Part shown: piece by piece, positions 54,098 to 63,582 of the stretch | Layout of the letters: every line of letters begins with the position of its first letter | Numbering within the stretch: position 1 is the stretch's first letter | Source of the DNA: Gammaproteobacteria bacterium | GTDB lineage: Bacteria; Pseudomonadota; Gammaproteobacteria; Pseudomonadales; Pseudohongiellaceae | Assembly (NCBI GenBank): GCA_021773355.1 | Contig: JAJFKE010000040.1 | Coordinates: 62,001 to 126,000, forward strand | Length of the DNA stretch: 64,000 bases | Direction of reading: 5' to 3' | Translations under genes and position numbers: made by a program | Notes under the pieces: generated by a model | Databases searched by the model: none | Told to the model about the DNA's origin: nothing | Seen by the model: only the letters and a program-made list of their open reading frames with translations

Positions 54098-54565
54098 ATG
54101 CTAGACCCCATTGTTAAGACTATCGAAGTCCCCTGCGATCAAAAAAAGGCTTTCACTGTTTTCCTCGACGAGATGGGCAGTTGGTGGCCACTGGATAAAT
54201 TCACTACATCGATGATGAAGGGTGCCCCCGCTAAAACCATCAAAGTAGACAGTCGTGAAGGCGGCCAGATAATCGAGGTTGGTTCTGACGATTCTGAAAC
54301 CCTATGGGGCACAATTAAGCGCTTCGACCCCTACGATTTCTTCACCATGGATTTTCACATTCCCGGACCTCCCGCTTTCGAAGTGGGAAAATTCAGTCAG
54401 GTCGAAGTTAAATTCACTGCCATCGCCGAACAACAGACCAGGGTTGAACTAACACAAACCAACCTGGAGGTGTTTGAAGACATGGCCGAGGGCGTTCACG
54501 GCGGTTACAGTTTCGGTTGGGTTATGATTTTTGAGCAAGCTTATAAGGAAGCATGTAGTGCCTAG
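54098..54565 (+). CDS. SRPBCC (AHSA1-like) domain protein
   Basis: A 155-residue protein preceded by AGGAGAG. It starts VKTIEVPCDQKKAFTVFLDEMGSWWPLD, then RFDPYDFFTMDFHIPGPPAF and QQTRVELTQTNLEVF, typical of the AHSA1/SRPBCC hydrophobic-cavity fold. Such proteins bind small hydrophobic molecules or assist stress responses. It is co-transcribed with the ArsR-type regulator; the pair is a common ligand-response arrangement. The ligand is unknown. Confidence 0.88.
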   Translation: MLDPIVKTIEVPCDQKKAFTVFLDEMGSWWPLDKFTTSMMKGAPAKTIKVDSREGGQIIEVGSDDSETLWGTIKRFDPYDFFTMDFHIPGPPAFEVGKFSQVEVKFTAIAEQQTRVELTQTNLEVFEDMAEGVHGGYSFGWVMIFEQAYKEACSA

Positions 54566-54580
54566 GATTTTTGCAATGTA

Positions 54581-54618
54581 AAAAGAAAGTGGCGGAAACC
54601 TTGGTTTCCGCCACTTTC
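54581..54618. terminator. Bidirectional terminator between the SRPBCC and catalase genes
   Basis: Sixteen-base stem (GAAAGTGGCGGAAACC with its complement) closed by two T. A T-rich run follows on the minus strand (CTTTTTACA), while the plus strand has only a short T-rich end. It lies between the two convergent genes and probably stops both. Confidence 0.8.
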
Positions 54619-54705
54619 ATAATCAGCGACTTTCCAAGTCACTAGAGTCACTAGCCAGGTGGTCAATTCTGTCCTACATGACTCATTAGCTCTTAAGACA
54701 GCCGA

Positions 54706-56151
54706 TCACAACTTCTCCCTAACCAGCTTCGCGTAATTCACATCCGCTCTCTCCAGATAGGACAGCATTCTAAGCTGCACTGATTTTGTCGCCTGCGAAA
54801 GCCCACCGGCGATAGTGCTGGTCAGCGCCTGCTGCTGTTGCCCAGACATAATCCGGAACAAGTCCCCTGCTTGTGAATAATAGTCTTCGTGGTCCTGGCC
54901 ATGCCGCCCTATCCAGGCATCCTGTTCTACCGGCATCGGTGGCTCCAGATAATTCGCGTTTGGCTTTGGTGATTCGTCCCTGTCATTCGGGAAGAAATTC
55001 ACTTCACCACCGTGACTCGATTGGCCATGTTGCACAGGGCAAGCACCGGCCATCGCACCGTCGCGCTGATAGTTCAGTACCGGGCAACGCGGTGTGTTAA
55101 CCGGGATATGGTTGTGATTCACCCCAAGTCTGTACCTATGCGCATCCTGATAGGCAAGCAAACGCGCTTGCAGCATCTTATCCGGAGACGCTCCAATTCC
55201 GGGTACAAAATTACTGGGAGCAAACGCCACCTGTTCCGTTTCGGCAAAATAGTTCTGCACATTACGGTTCAGCTCAAACTGACCAATCTCCATCAAGGGG
55301 GCAAGCTCATAAGGCCAGACCTTGGTGAGGTCGAAGGGGTTATGGGGAAATTCCTTCGCTTGGTCTTCACTAAGAATCTGCAGCTTCACAGTCCAACTCG
55401 GATAGTCTCCTTTTTCTATGGATTCCACCAGGTCTTGCTGAGCTCCAAAGGGAGACATTTTCGACGCCTCTTCATCGGTCAATGTCTTTATGCCCTGATT
55501 GGTAATGAAGTGCCACTTCATCCAGTAACGCTGACCAATAGCGTTATAGAAACTGAATGTATGGGAACCAAAACCATGAATGTGGCGCCATGAAAACGGT
55601 ATACCGCGGTCTGACATCAATATAGTCATCTGATGCAATGACTGAGGATGATTTGCCCAGTATTCATAGACATGTGCCGCGCTGGGCACATTACTCATGG
55701 GGTGCTTCTTTTGTGAATGCACAAAGTCCGGAAATTTTTGCGGATCATTCAGGAAAAACACCGGCGTATTGTTTCCTACCACATCATAGTTGCCCTCCTC
55801 GGTATAAAATCGCAGTGCAAAGCCACGAGGATCTCTCGCATAATCACTGGAATCCTGGCCACCGCCCACAGTTGAAAAGCGCAGGAAAATCTCTGTCTCG
55901 CTGCCTGCTGTTTGCAGAAAGTCGGCAATAGTATAATCGCTCAGACTTTTACTAAGAGTGAAGGTCCCATAGGCGCCTGTTCCTCTGGCATGAACTACGC
56001 GTTCGGGAATTCGCTCACGATTAAAATGAGCCAGCTTCTCGAACAATTGATAATTATCGAAAGTTAAGGGGCCTCTTTTGCCCACGCTAACACTGTTATT
56101 GTCATCGGCTACGGGGCAGCCGGCGGAAGTGGTTAAGGTATTGTCTGACAT
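54706..56151 (-). CDS. katA: Catalase, clade 3 type
   Basis: A 481-residue haem catalase of the short-subunit type. The catalytic His 54 is in VVHARGTGAYG, Asn 128 in GNNTPVF, and the proximal haem ligand Tyr 334 in LLAYQDAHRYRLG. AGGAG precedes the ATG. It degrades hydrogen peroxide in the cytosol. It is divergent from oxyR with an OxyR-type site between them, so peroxide induction through OxyR is expected. The first 20 residues are a poorly conserved tail with one Cys. Confidence 0.96.
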   Translation of the reverse strand: MSDNTLTTSAGCPVADDNNSVSVGKRGPLTFDNYQLFEKLAHFNRERIPERVVHARGTGAYGTFTLSKSLSDYTIADFLQTAGSETEIFLRFSTVGGGQDSSDYARDPRGFALRFYTEEGNYDVVGNNTPVFFLNDPQKFPDFVHSQKKHPMSNVPSAAHVYEYWANHPQSLHQMTILMSDRGIPFSWRHIHGFGSHTFSFYNAIGQRYWMKWHFITNQGIKTLTDEEASKMSPFGAQQDLVESIEKGDYPSWTVKLQILSEDQAKEFPHNPFDLTKVWPYELAPLMEIGQFELNRNVQNYFAETEQVAFAPSNFVPGIGASPDKMLQARLLAYQDAHRYRLGVNHNHIPVNTPRCPVLNYQRDGAMAGACPVQHGQSSHGGEVNFFPNDRDESPKPNANYLEPPMPVEQDAWIGRHGQDHEDYYSQAGDLFRIMSGQQQQALTSTIAGGLSQATKSVQLRMLSYLERADVNYAKLVREKL

Positions 56152-56210
56152 TTTTGTAACTCCTGACTAAGTGATGGACACACTTTAGGAGGAATTTTAT
56201 ATCGTGTCTA

Positions 56211-56247
56211 ATCGATATTAATTATGTTTTCTATAGGATATCCCTAT
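56211..56247. promoter_or_regulatory. OxyR binding site between katA and oxyR
   Basis: Four tetranucleotides at seven-base spacing match the OxyR motif ATAG-N7-CTAT-N7-ATAG-N7-CTAT: ATCG (56211), TTAT (56222), ATAG (56233) and CTAT (56244), i.e. 14 of 16 positions. It lies 60-97 bases upstream of the katA start and about 90 upstream of oxyR, which fits control of both genes. Confidence 0.8.
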
Positions 56248-56337
56248 ATGTTATATTTCCCCCATATTAACCAGATCAGCGTTGAAGCAGAAACCGCCAG
56301 CGTTTATCCACAAACTAATTGATAGCCAGGAAATTCC

Positions 56338-57279
56338 ATGAGTGCAAAGAACCTGAGTTTTCGTGACCTGCAATGCCTGGTCGCAATTTGCGACAGTGGC
56401 AGCATCAGTAAGGCCGCCGATGCCTGCGCTATATCACAGCCCTCTTTGAGTGAGAGACTAAAACGCATTGAGTCTCAGCTGGGGGTGGAGCTATTTGAAC
56501 GCAATAAGCGCTCGCTGCTTCCTAGTTCGACTGGAGAAGCTCTGGCAGCTAAGGCGCGGGAGTTATTAGTGGGTGTGGGAGCAATCGATGAAGTAGTCGC
56601 TGCCGCTCATAAACCATTATCCGGCACGCTGCGAGTAGGAGTAATAAGTACGCTGGGGCCTTATCTAATGCCTTATATTCTCCCGCAGTTACGCAAGCAA
56701 TATCCGGAGCTGGAACTGATTATTCATGAAGATTTAACCGACGCCCTAATCACCGAGCTTACGGGAGGAAGTCTTGATATCGTTATTGCGGCTGCGCCCT
56801 TAGAAGTGCCCGGCGTTAGAGAGATCGGCTTATTTCATGAGCCATTCTTCTTGGCAGTATCCAAGCTACACAAGTTCGCAGGACCACACTCTACAGCTGC
56901 CGCGGATCTGGATGGCAAGGACATGGTATTGCTGGAAGACGGTCACTGCCTATCTGATCAGGCCCTGGATATTTGCCCTGCTAAACGACGCACCAACAAG
57001 AATAGACTGCATTCAATGTCACTGGAAACACTACGTCATATGGTCGCGGCAGGCGCCGGATACACTTTGCTTCCAAGCCTCAGCGTCGGCAATAAACCAA
57101 GCTTAAGTAAACTGATTAGCTACAAGAAACTGGATGGGAAACGACAGTATGGTCGACAAATTGTGTTAGCGCATAGAAGTTCGTTTGCACGTAAGACCGA
57201 TGTTCACCTATTTTCGCAGCTGATTAGGGATTGCCTTCCTGATTCTGTTGAAACAATCTTGACTTCAACAAGGCATTAG
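56338..57279 (+). CDS. oxyR: Hydrogen-peroxide sensor OxyR (LysR family)
   Basis: A 313-residue LysR-type regulator. The winged HTH is at residues 8-65 (FRDLQCLVAICDSGSISKAADACAISQPSLSERLKRIE). The redox pair Cys 204 and Cys 213 sits in EDGHCLSDQALDICPAKR, with the nine-residue spacing of OxyR. They form a disulfide on peroxide exposure that activates the protein. The start has AGGAA upstream. It is divergent from katA with the OxyR site between; its stop lies only 15 bases from the end of the convergent UDG-like gene. Confidence 0.95.
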   Translation: MSAKNLSFRDLQCLVAICDSGSISKAADACAISQPSLSERLKRIESQLGVELFERNKRSLLPSSTGEALAAKARELLVGVGAIDEVVAAAHKPLSGTLRVGVISTLGPYLMPYILPQLRKQYPELELIIHEDLTDALITELTGGSLDIVIAAAPLEVPGVREIGLFHEPFFLAVSKLHKFAGPHSTAAADLDGKDMVLLEDGHCLSDQALDICPAKRRTNKNRLHSMSLETLRHMVAAGAGYTLLPSLSVGNKPSLSKLISYKKLDGKRQYGRQIVLAHRSSFARKTDVHLFSQLIRDCLPDSVETILTSTRH

Positions 57280-57294
57280 TTGCATCCACTGCGA

Positions 57295-57915
57295 TTAAAC
57301 CAACACAGACTTAATTGTTTCCCGAAGCTGCGGCAGAACATCTTGTTCGAACCAAATATTCTTCTTCAGCCATATTTGGTTCCTGGGAGATGGATGCGGC
57401 AATACATAGGTATCTGGCGCACAGTCTCGCCAATGTTTGACTCTGTCCGTGAGAGTCTTATAAGTGCCGGGCAAATAGTAATTTTGCGCATATTGCCCAA
57501 TCAGTAGTGTGCACTCTATATTGGGCAGAAAGTTCAATAAGAGGTCATGCCACTGCGGAGCGCATTCGGGTCTGGGAGGCAGATCCCCCGACTTGCCCTT
57601 ACCCGGGTAACAGAATCCCATGGGTACTATAGCGACCAGCGCTTCATCATAAAATTGCGCATCGCTTATTCCCATCCAATCCCGCAGGCGTTTTCCGCTG
57701 GCATCATTCCACGGGACTCCGCTCAAATGCACTTTGGTTCCGGGAGCCTGGCCTATTATCAGAATCTTTGATTGGCTGTTAGCCCTTAGCACCGGGTTGG
57801 GCTCGGGGATTAATGTCTCGCAAGTACGACACTGCCTGATTTCATCTAGCAACCTTGGCACATCTTTAACAATCAGCTCTGGCATGGCAGCGTATCTAGC
57901 ATGAAAGATTTTCAC
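57295..57915 (-). CDS. Uracil-DNA glycosylase family protein
   Basis: A 206-residue protein starting at GTG with AGGAC upstream; an ATG ten codons in is possible. Family features are KILIIGQAPGTKVHLSGVPWNDASGKRLRDWMG (motif A, GQAPG), PMGFCYPGKGKSGDLPPRPECAPQWH, TLLIGQYAQNYYL and the late LPHPSPRNQIWL (motif B HPSPRN). CRTC near the start is the only close Cys pair, so it is probably not the four-Cys iron-sulfur type. It removes uracil or damaged bases by inference from the family. It is convergent with oxyR. Confidence 0.85.
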   Translation of the reverse strand: MKIFHARYAAMPELIVKDVPRLLDEIRQCRTCETLIPEPNPVLRANSQSKILIIGQAPGTKVHLSGVPWNDASGKRLRDWMGISDAQFYDEALVAIVPMGFCYPGKGKSGDLPPRPECAPQWHDLLLNFLPNIECTLLIGQYAQNYYLPGTYKTLTDRVKHWRDCAPDTYVLPHPSPRNQIWLKKNIWFEQDVLPQLRETIKSVLV

Positions 57916-58000
57916 TCTTGTCCTGAATTGGTAGTACCCAGGTTATTTTCCAGATAACTATTGGGCTCTAGTACCTGACTAACTAGCTCCGTCGGCTAGA

Positions 58001-58759
58001 CTATTTGCGATACAGGACCACAAACTTACTTGTTTTTCCCTGAATAGAAGGATCGAAGACACTGTTGTCCAGTGGGTCCTGATCGTTCTTGTGCAGTTGT
58101 GAAACTCTCACCACTTCAAGACCAACCGCTTCTGCATGTTCGGTAACAATGCCCTCACGTATTCTATGCAGCGTGCCACCTGTCTCAGGACCAGCATTCG
58201 CTAGCGCATCATGATCCACCGCCAAAAATACACCACCTGGTTTTAGAACTCGCGCGATTTCAGCAAAAGAGTCTTGCGGATCGCCCAATGTGACACCGGC
58301 CGCTGGCTCAAACCAAAGCTCATGTGGCCCAAGTATCCAGGTAACCATGTCGACAGAATTGTCGGCCGCATCCAATTCATCGAAATTAGTGCGCGTACTG
58401 CGCACATTGGGTAGACGGTTATTCGCGACTCGTGTAGCAGGTGCATCACCCAAAAAAGCGTCAAATGATGGCGGGTTCTGCACTATCACAGTGCCCGCAG
58501 CCCCCACAGCTCGGCTGAGAATTTCGGTGTAATAACCTCCAGCTGCTTCCAATTCCATTACCGTCATGCCCTGCTGTATTCCTGCGAACGCTAGCACCTC
58601 CAGGGGCATTCGTCTGGCGTCGTCTGCGGCATCTTCGCTGGGACGATCTCCGTGGATGAGTGCATTCGCTACCAGGTCTGCGGACGATGCGTCAGCAAAC
58701 GAGAGTGAAGCGGCGGTTAACAGACTCACTGCGGCCAATGTGTTGATTAGTTGCTTCAT
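58001..58759 (-). CDS. Methyltransferase-like protein with a signal peptide
   Basis: I choose the ATG with AGGAG eight bases upstream, giving a standard signal peptide (LINTLAAVSLLTAASLSFAD). The 252-residue product has class I methyltransferase folds: VMELEAAGGYYTEIL where a canonical motif I would read D-x-G-x-G-x-G, then DNSVDMVTWILGPHELW and VLKPGGVFLAVDHDALANAG. The motif I glycine pattern is degraded. Export is at odds with use of S-adenosylmethionine in the periplasm, so the reaction may differ. The gene is single; the substrate is unknown. Confidence 0.75.
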   Translation of the reverse strand: MKQLINTLAAVSLLTAASLSFADASSADLVANALIHGDRPSEDAADDARRMPLEVLAFAGIQQGMTVMELEAAGGYYTEILSRAVGAAGTVIVQNPPSFDAFLGDAPATRVANNRLPNVRSTRTNFDELDAADNSVDMVTWILGPHELWFEPAAGVTLGDPQDSFAEIARVLKPGGVFLAVDHDALANAGPETGGTLHRIREGIVTEHAEAVGLEVVRVSQLHKNDQDPLDNSVFDPSIQGKTSKFVVLYRK

Positions 58760-58944
58760 AAATTTCTCCTGAGAATAAGACAGTGCTGTAAAATAAATCA
58801 TTCTAATATTCAGACTAATGTTGCTGAAACAGTGTGTCTAAAACTTGGCATCCAGTTTATCCGAAAATTAGCAAGAAGTGGTGGCTTGGGATTAATCTGG
58901 CTACTTTCTTGGACTTTAAGAAAGCGATGAATCACAGAGCCTGG

Positions 58945-60405
58945 TCAAGGCTTAAGGAGTCGCCGCCAGCCAATCACTACCGCCGTTAGCGAAAACACAA
59001 AGCCTAGCAGGCACAGTAGAATTAGTAGAATATCCCAAATCGGTCTGTTCCTAAGCAAGAACTGAAAATCCAGGCTGTGCAGGCCATTGAATAACCAGCG
59101 CTCCCTACGACTCGCATCAGTAACACGATTGACGATCTCACCGCTGCCAACATCAATGTGGTACCAGGTGGACTCAGAGTCATTGAACTTAGCCCGGTAG
59201 ACAGGAAAAGGACGGTAGTTGTTATGCCTAGAATAATAATAATTGTCAGCTTCATTCACTACTTCGATGCTTTCCAAATTTGCACTTGGTAGTAACGCCG
59301 GTATTGCCTCATTGATCAAGGCCAACAAATTCACCGACGCATTCTGTGCGCTGCTGCTGTGAAATTGAATTTCGCTGTCTGCAGAGGACATCTTCAGCGA
59401 AAGGTATGGCGTGTTTTGAATCTGATGCCATTGCACTTCTTTAATGGGCTCTACAGTTTCGATAAAGTTCGGCGTAGGCAGGTTTGACAGGCGCAGAGTA
59501 TCGGCGCCTTTGTAACGAGTAATCTGTTCTTGTGCAGCGGAGGTAGTATTAAACACACCCCAGGGACCCATTGACATTAGACCACTAAATATAAACGTCG
59601 ATACAAAAATAAGAGACAACAATCCAAGCAGGTGGTGCCACTTCATCCACCCTTTATAGGGACTAAGACCACTCCCTCTATTTAGAGCCTGAATTCGAAC
59701 TCTGGAGAATCCAATTATGCCGCCGCTGATGACCGACACAATTCCGATTAAAGAAACAGTGACTATGACCTGATTCCACAGCGAAGCGTTCCTGCGCAGT
59801 TGCACCGGATATATCCAATGGATCGTTGATCCCAGCCAGTTCCAGAAACGCTCCTTTCTGCTAGTGTCCAGTACCACCTGCCCACTGCGATCTGACACAT
59901 ACACAACACTGTCTTCGCTGTCATTTAGTCTTACTCGATGCAAGGGGCGATAGGGATTCAAACTCCCCGATATACTCCATTGATCGATATCTACCAATTC
60001 ATCGTAAGAAGGCGACAAGTCTTCGGCTGCAAAACCCGACAGAGCGGCAGCATTTACCGCAAACTCTTCACTAAGCCCAGCCACTACATCGCCAGTGTCA
60101 GCGAATACCAAAGAAACCGCTGCATCGATTCCCCTGAACTCAAACGCTGGTCGATCTAGCACCGTAGTAAGTTTGACTGCCGAGAAAAGCTTTGCAGAAT
60201 TAAGCGACGAAGAAGCTTGGAAAGGCGAGAGCCTGATCAGCTGGGCGTCTAATGCTGGCAAATTTGCCAGGCGTTCTTGCTCAGTAAGTTCAGGATACTC
60301 CACGTACATCATGATGACGCCAGTGGCGAACCAAAGCGCAAACAGCAGACACATGCCTACTCCCAGCCAGCGATGCACCAAAACTAATAAGGGATTGAGG
60401 TTCAC
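58945..60405 (-). CDS. PepSY domain membrane protein
   Basis: A 486-residue protein with an N-terminal membrane helix (LVLVHRWLGVGMCLLFALWFATGVIMMYVEYPEL), the PepSY-associated start, with three more helices (around 210-235, 265-290 and 455-480). Between them lie periplasmic PepSY-like stretches, including YRAKFNDSESTWYHIDVGSGEIVNRV near the end. The histidines flanking the helices may bind haem. Such proteins often sit beside TonB receptors and help metal or haem uptake by transferring electrons; that role is inference. It overlaps the upstream lipoprotein gene by four bases. Confidence 0.88.
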   Translation of the reverse strand: MNLNPLLVLVHRWLGVGMCLLFALWFATGVIMMYVEYPELTEQERLANLPALDAQLIRLSPFQASSSLNSAKLFSAVKLTTVLDRPAFEFRGIDAAVSLVFADTGDVVAGLSEEFAVNAAALSGFAAEDLSPSYDELVDIDQWSISGSLNPYRPLHRVRLNDSEDSVVYVSDRSGQVVLDTSRKERFWNWLGSTIHWIYPVQLRRNASLWNQVIVTVSLIGIVSVISGGIIGFSRVRIQALNRGSGLSPYKGWMKWHHLLGLLSLIFVSTFIFSGLMSMGPWGVFNTTSAAQEQITRYKGADTLRLSNLPTPNFIETVEPIKEVQWHQIQNTPYLSLKMSSADSEIQFHSSSAQNASVNLLALINEAIPALLPSANLESIEVVNEADNYYYSRHNNYRPFPVYRAKFNDSESTWYHIDVGSGEIVNRVTDASRRERWLFNGLHSLDFQFLLRNRPIWDILLILLCLLGFVFSLTAVVIGWRRLLKP

Positions 60406-60884
60406 GGAATAGTGTAGAAGCCAGATAGTGTAAGCGACACATCTATGTCTGTGTCGCTTTCGTTAGAAAAATACCAGCCGTGGACGCCATCAAAGGGCGC
60501 CACCATATATCCCTGCGATGATTCATTTCGATGTTGCTTATAGAACATAACATCTCCGGGTGCTTCCGAAGTTCGTATAGTGTGTCCATGAAACTCTGCT
60601 AGCAGCAGCTGGGGATCTGACAATTCTTGTGCCTGCCAATGATAGGCCACAGCACCACCCTGTTTCATGTCGAGCATGTATTCCAGGTCAGAATTAGCAG
60701 ACACCGGTATTTGTATAGTATCTGAGTTATAAACGGGCCTGCTTTCGAAGAACACGTTTTCTGCCAGCGGAACATCGATCCATTCAACGGCTTCTTCCGT
60801 GCAGGAAAGCAGAAAACTCGCCATGCCTAATACACAAAGAGTTCGAATAGTTACTACACCCGATTCTTTTTCCGACTTAATCAA
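60402..60884 (-). CDS. Small lipoprotein coupled to the PepSY gene
   Basis: A 160-residue protein with a lipobox (SFLLSC, then TEEAVEW), so it is likely lipid-anchored. The mature part has YMLDMKQGGAVAYHWQA, LLLAEFHGHTIRTSE and GWYFSNESDTDIDVSLTLSGFY, a beta-rich domain often seen beside PepSY proteins; I cannot name the family. Its end overlaps the start of the PepSY gene by four bases. The gene faces away from a TonB siderophore-type receptor, whose promoter region it shares. Confidence 0.7.
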   Translation of the reverse strand: MIKSEKESGVVTIRTLCVLGMASFLLSCTEEAVEWIDVPLAENVFFESRPVYNSDTIQIPVSANSDLEYMLDMKQGGAVAYHWQAQELSDPQLLLAEFHGHTIRTSEAPGDVMFYKQHRNESSQGYMVAPFDGVHGWYFSNESDTDIDVSLTLSGFYTIP

Positions 60885-61032
60885 TTGTCATTCTCCTTGA
60901 GCGTTGCCAACAAACTGTAGTGGAAATAAAACGGAAGAATAGCAAGAACGCTTCTGTCATGCCCAAGATAGTTGCCTGTTAAGACTGAAACCGCGATGTT
61001 ACAAAACGTAAAGAAACTGTTAAGAACCGTAA

Positions 61033-61055
61033 TTTACTGGTCAATTATTAATGAT
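61033..61055. promoter_or_regulatory. Weak Fur-box-like sequence
   Basis: The stretch AATTATTAATGATAGC between the lipoprotein gene and the TonB receptor gene contains two NATWAT-like hexamers (AATTAT and AATGAT, the second off by one). It would suit iron repression of both flanking genes, but the match is poor and only suggestive. Confidence 0.3.
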
Positions 61056-61155
61056 AGCTCTAAACTGCGCGCCTCGATTATCAACGGATTGAGTCCTTAG
61101 ACGGGACAGCAACGAAAACGCGACTCTATAGTAGGCGTTCCTAGGAGAGCAGTAT

Positions 61156-63309
61156 ATGTCCACCAGACGATTTCAGAATAGTCGCCTTTCGCGTTTGAAA
61201 GTAGCAGGGTTCAGCTCTGTAACATTCTTGAGTTTAGCGGCCAGTGTAACTGCCGCTGAGAATGAGATCGAAGAAATAGTGGTAGTCGGCCAAGGCGGCG
61301 TAGGCAGCATTCGCCTTGGTGCGCAGAATGGTGCAGGCAGTCGCCTCGGCTTGAGCGGGCTGGACCAACCAGCGAGTGTGGACATTATTAGCCGTGAAGA
61401 AATTGCCACCAAAGGAGATTATGCCGCACTGGATGCGGTCACTCGAACAGCCGGTATTTCGGCAAGCGCCAATCCAGGCAACGGCGGCACCTCTATTTCC
61501 TCACGGGGTTTTAACGGCCACGGTTCCACTGTTTATACCTATGACGGCACACGCCTTTATATTGTTGCAGGCACCGTAACTTTCCCCGCCGATACTTGGA
61601 CCCTGGAAAAAGTCGAGGTGCTACGGGGCGCTGGATCGGTAATCAATGGCGTAGGTGCCTTGGGCACAACCATAAACTATGTACCCAAATCGCCGGTATT
61701 CGGTGACAGCAAATTCGAAGCTGTGGTGGCTAGCGGCAGTTTTGACATGAAACGGCTGGCTCTTGGCGGCGGCGCACAGATTTCGGAAAAATGGGCATTC
61801 CGCCTGGACGTCTCCCATCAGGAAGAAGATGGTTACGCGGATAGGACCGATGAAGAGCGGGATGCGTTGGCGGGTTCGCTGCTCTATCAAGCCACAGAAG
61901 ACCTAAGCATTCGATTCAGTGTCGACTACGCTGATATAGACACAGCTCCATTCTGGGGCACACCTCTAATCAACGGCAAGGCAAGCAGCTCTCACCGCCA
62001 AAATAATTTTAATTTTTCCGATGGAAAAGTGTTGTACGAAGACATCTGGTCACGTGTGCATGTGGAATGGGATATTTCTGACAGCATAACCTTTAGGAAT
62101 GACAGCTATCTTCTTGATGCCGAAAGAGAGTGGCAAAATCTGGAAGAATATTCCTATAACGGTACAACAGGATTAATAGATCGAGCTTTCTATCTGGGTA
62201 TTATTCATGATGAAGAACAGTTAGGAACTCGCTTCGACTTTCTCATAGAGTCAGACTTAGGCGGCTTGGAAAACAGACTAAGCCTGGGCGCGGAAGTAAA
62301 TGACATTGAATTAAATTATCTCAACAATTTCACCACCGGTGGCTTTGATGTAGGCGACAGTGTGCCAGTGTTCGGCTTCACTCCTGGAACCACGCCACAG
62401 GCAACAATCCCTACCATTCTTGACTATCAAACCGATACTAAGCAGTTCGCTGTTTTCATAGATGATGTTGTGCAATTAAATGATGAGTTCAGTCTGGTTC
62501 TGGGCGGGCGCTATGATGATATAGATTTTTCCCGATACGACTTGGCTATTGGTGGAAGTCCTGCGTCTCGCTTCTCCACTGATTTTACCGAATTTACCTG
62601 GAGAGCCGGCTTAGTCTATCAGCCTACAGAAAATAGAAGTTTTTATGTGCAAGTAAGCACCGCGGCAGATCCGGTAACTTCTCCAATATCTATAAGCAGT
62701 GGCAATAAAGATTTCGATCTAGCGACAGGTCGCCAGTACGAAATAGGACTTAAACAACAATTTTTGCAGGGCCGAGGCGAATTTACATTAGCCTATTTCG
62801 ACATCGAAAAAGAAGATATTCTAACCCGGCTTCCTGCATCGGCGATTACCGAGCAGATTGGTCAACAAAGTTCAGACGGTATCGAATTTACATTAAGAGT
62901 GAATCCAAGCGATACACTAAGTATTGATTTCAATGCGGCCAGCATCGATGCTGAATTCGATGAATTTTATTCCGGTGGTATCTCACTCGCCGGCAATACA
63001 CCGCGCAACGTACCGGAGCAAACCATTAACCTGTGGCTGAACTGGTCGCCTATTAATAATGTGCAATTAGGCGGCGGCTTCCGCCATGTTGATTCTCGAT
63101 TCGCAGACGACCGTAACACTGAAAAAATGCCGGAGTACACAGTGTTCGATGCCAGCCTTAACTGGATGGCTACCGACAGTCTAACAGTGACAGCGAGAGT
63201 GAAGAATTTAACCGATGAAGAAGACTATGTGATCGCACCCTATGTTCCCAATCAATGGATATTCGGTGACCCAAGATCATACGAGCTAAGCCTGCGTTAT
63301 TCTTTCTAG
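61156..63309 (+). CDS. TonB-dependent siderophore-type receptor
   Basis: A 717-residue outer-membrane receptor preceded by AGGAG (with a longer spacer than usual). It has a signal region (FSSVTFLSLAASVTAAE), a TonB box (EIEEIVVVGQ), a plug with QPASVDIISREEIATKGDYAALDAVTRTAGISA, RGFNGHGSTVYTYDGTRLY and VEVLRGAGSVINGVGALGTTINYVPKSP, and a barrel ending LSLRYSF (aromatic last residue). The plug pattern is that of FhuA/FecA-like siderophore receptors. The neighbouring PepSY-lipoprotein pair and a second receptor downstream suggest a metal-uptake locus. Confidence 0.92.
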   Translation: MSTRRFQNSRLSRLKVAGFSSVTFLSLAASVTAAENEIEEIVVVGQGGVGSIRLGAQNGAGSRLGLSGLDQPASVDIISREEIATKGDYAALDAVTRTAGISASANPGNGGTSISSRGFNGHGSTVYTYDGTRLYIVAGTVTFPADTWTLEKVEVLRGAGSVINGVGALGTTINYVPKSPVFGDSKFEAVVASGSFDMKRLALGGGAQISEKWAFRLDVSHQEEDGYADRTDEERDALAGSLLYQATEDLSIRFSVDYADIDTAPFWGTPLINGKASSSHRQNNFNFSDGKVLYEDIWSRVHVEWDISDSITFRNDSYLLDAEREWQNLEEYSYNGTTGLIDRAFYLGIIHDEEQLGTRFDFLIESDLGGLENRLSLGAEVNDIELNYLNNFTTGGFDVGDSVPVFGFTPGTTPQATIPTILDYQTDTKQFAVFIDDVVQLNDEFSLVLGGRYDDIDFSRYDLAIGGSPASRFSTDFTEFTWRAGLVYQPTENRSFYVQVSTAADPVTSPISISSGNKDFDLATGRQYEIGLKQQFLQGRGEFTLAYFDIEKEDILTRLPASAITEQIGQQSSDGIEFTLRVNPSDTLSIDFNAASIDAEFDEFYSGGISLAGNTPRNVPEQTINLWLNWSPINNVQLGGGFRHVDSRFADDRNTEKMPEYTVFDASLNWMATDSLTVTARVKNLTDEEDYVIAPYVPNQWIFGDPRSYELSLRYSF

Positions 63310-63333
63310 AAATTGCGATAGCACAGAATAAAA

Positions 63334-63372
63334 TACGGCTAGAGACTTGTATCTCTAGCCGTAACATTTTGT
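63334..63372 (+). terminator. Rho-independent terminator after the TonB receptor gene
   Basis: Twelve-base stem (TACGGCTAGAGA/TCTCTAGCCGTA) with a six-base loop, 24 bases after the stop codon, followed by ACATTTTGTTG. It should end the receptor transcript. Confidence 0.75.
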
Positions 63373-63582
63373 TGCAATTCCGCTCGCAGCAAGATTGCAC
63401 AACTGAGACCATCCCGAAATAGCAAAGCCACTGTTCTCAAATGCCTCAGGCTGCTTGGTTTATTTGATGCAGATCAAGAGTATGCCTATAACTGACCTTT
63501 CCGCGTCAATCTGTCGCACCCTAAGCTAGGCATGATTCTATAAAATACCTACAGTAATTCGATCTTGTAGGAGTTTAGCCCA

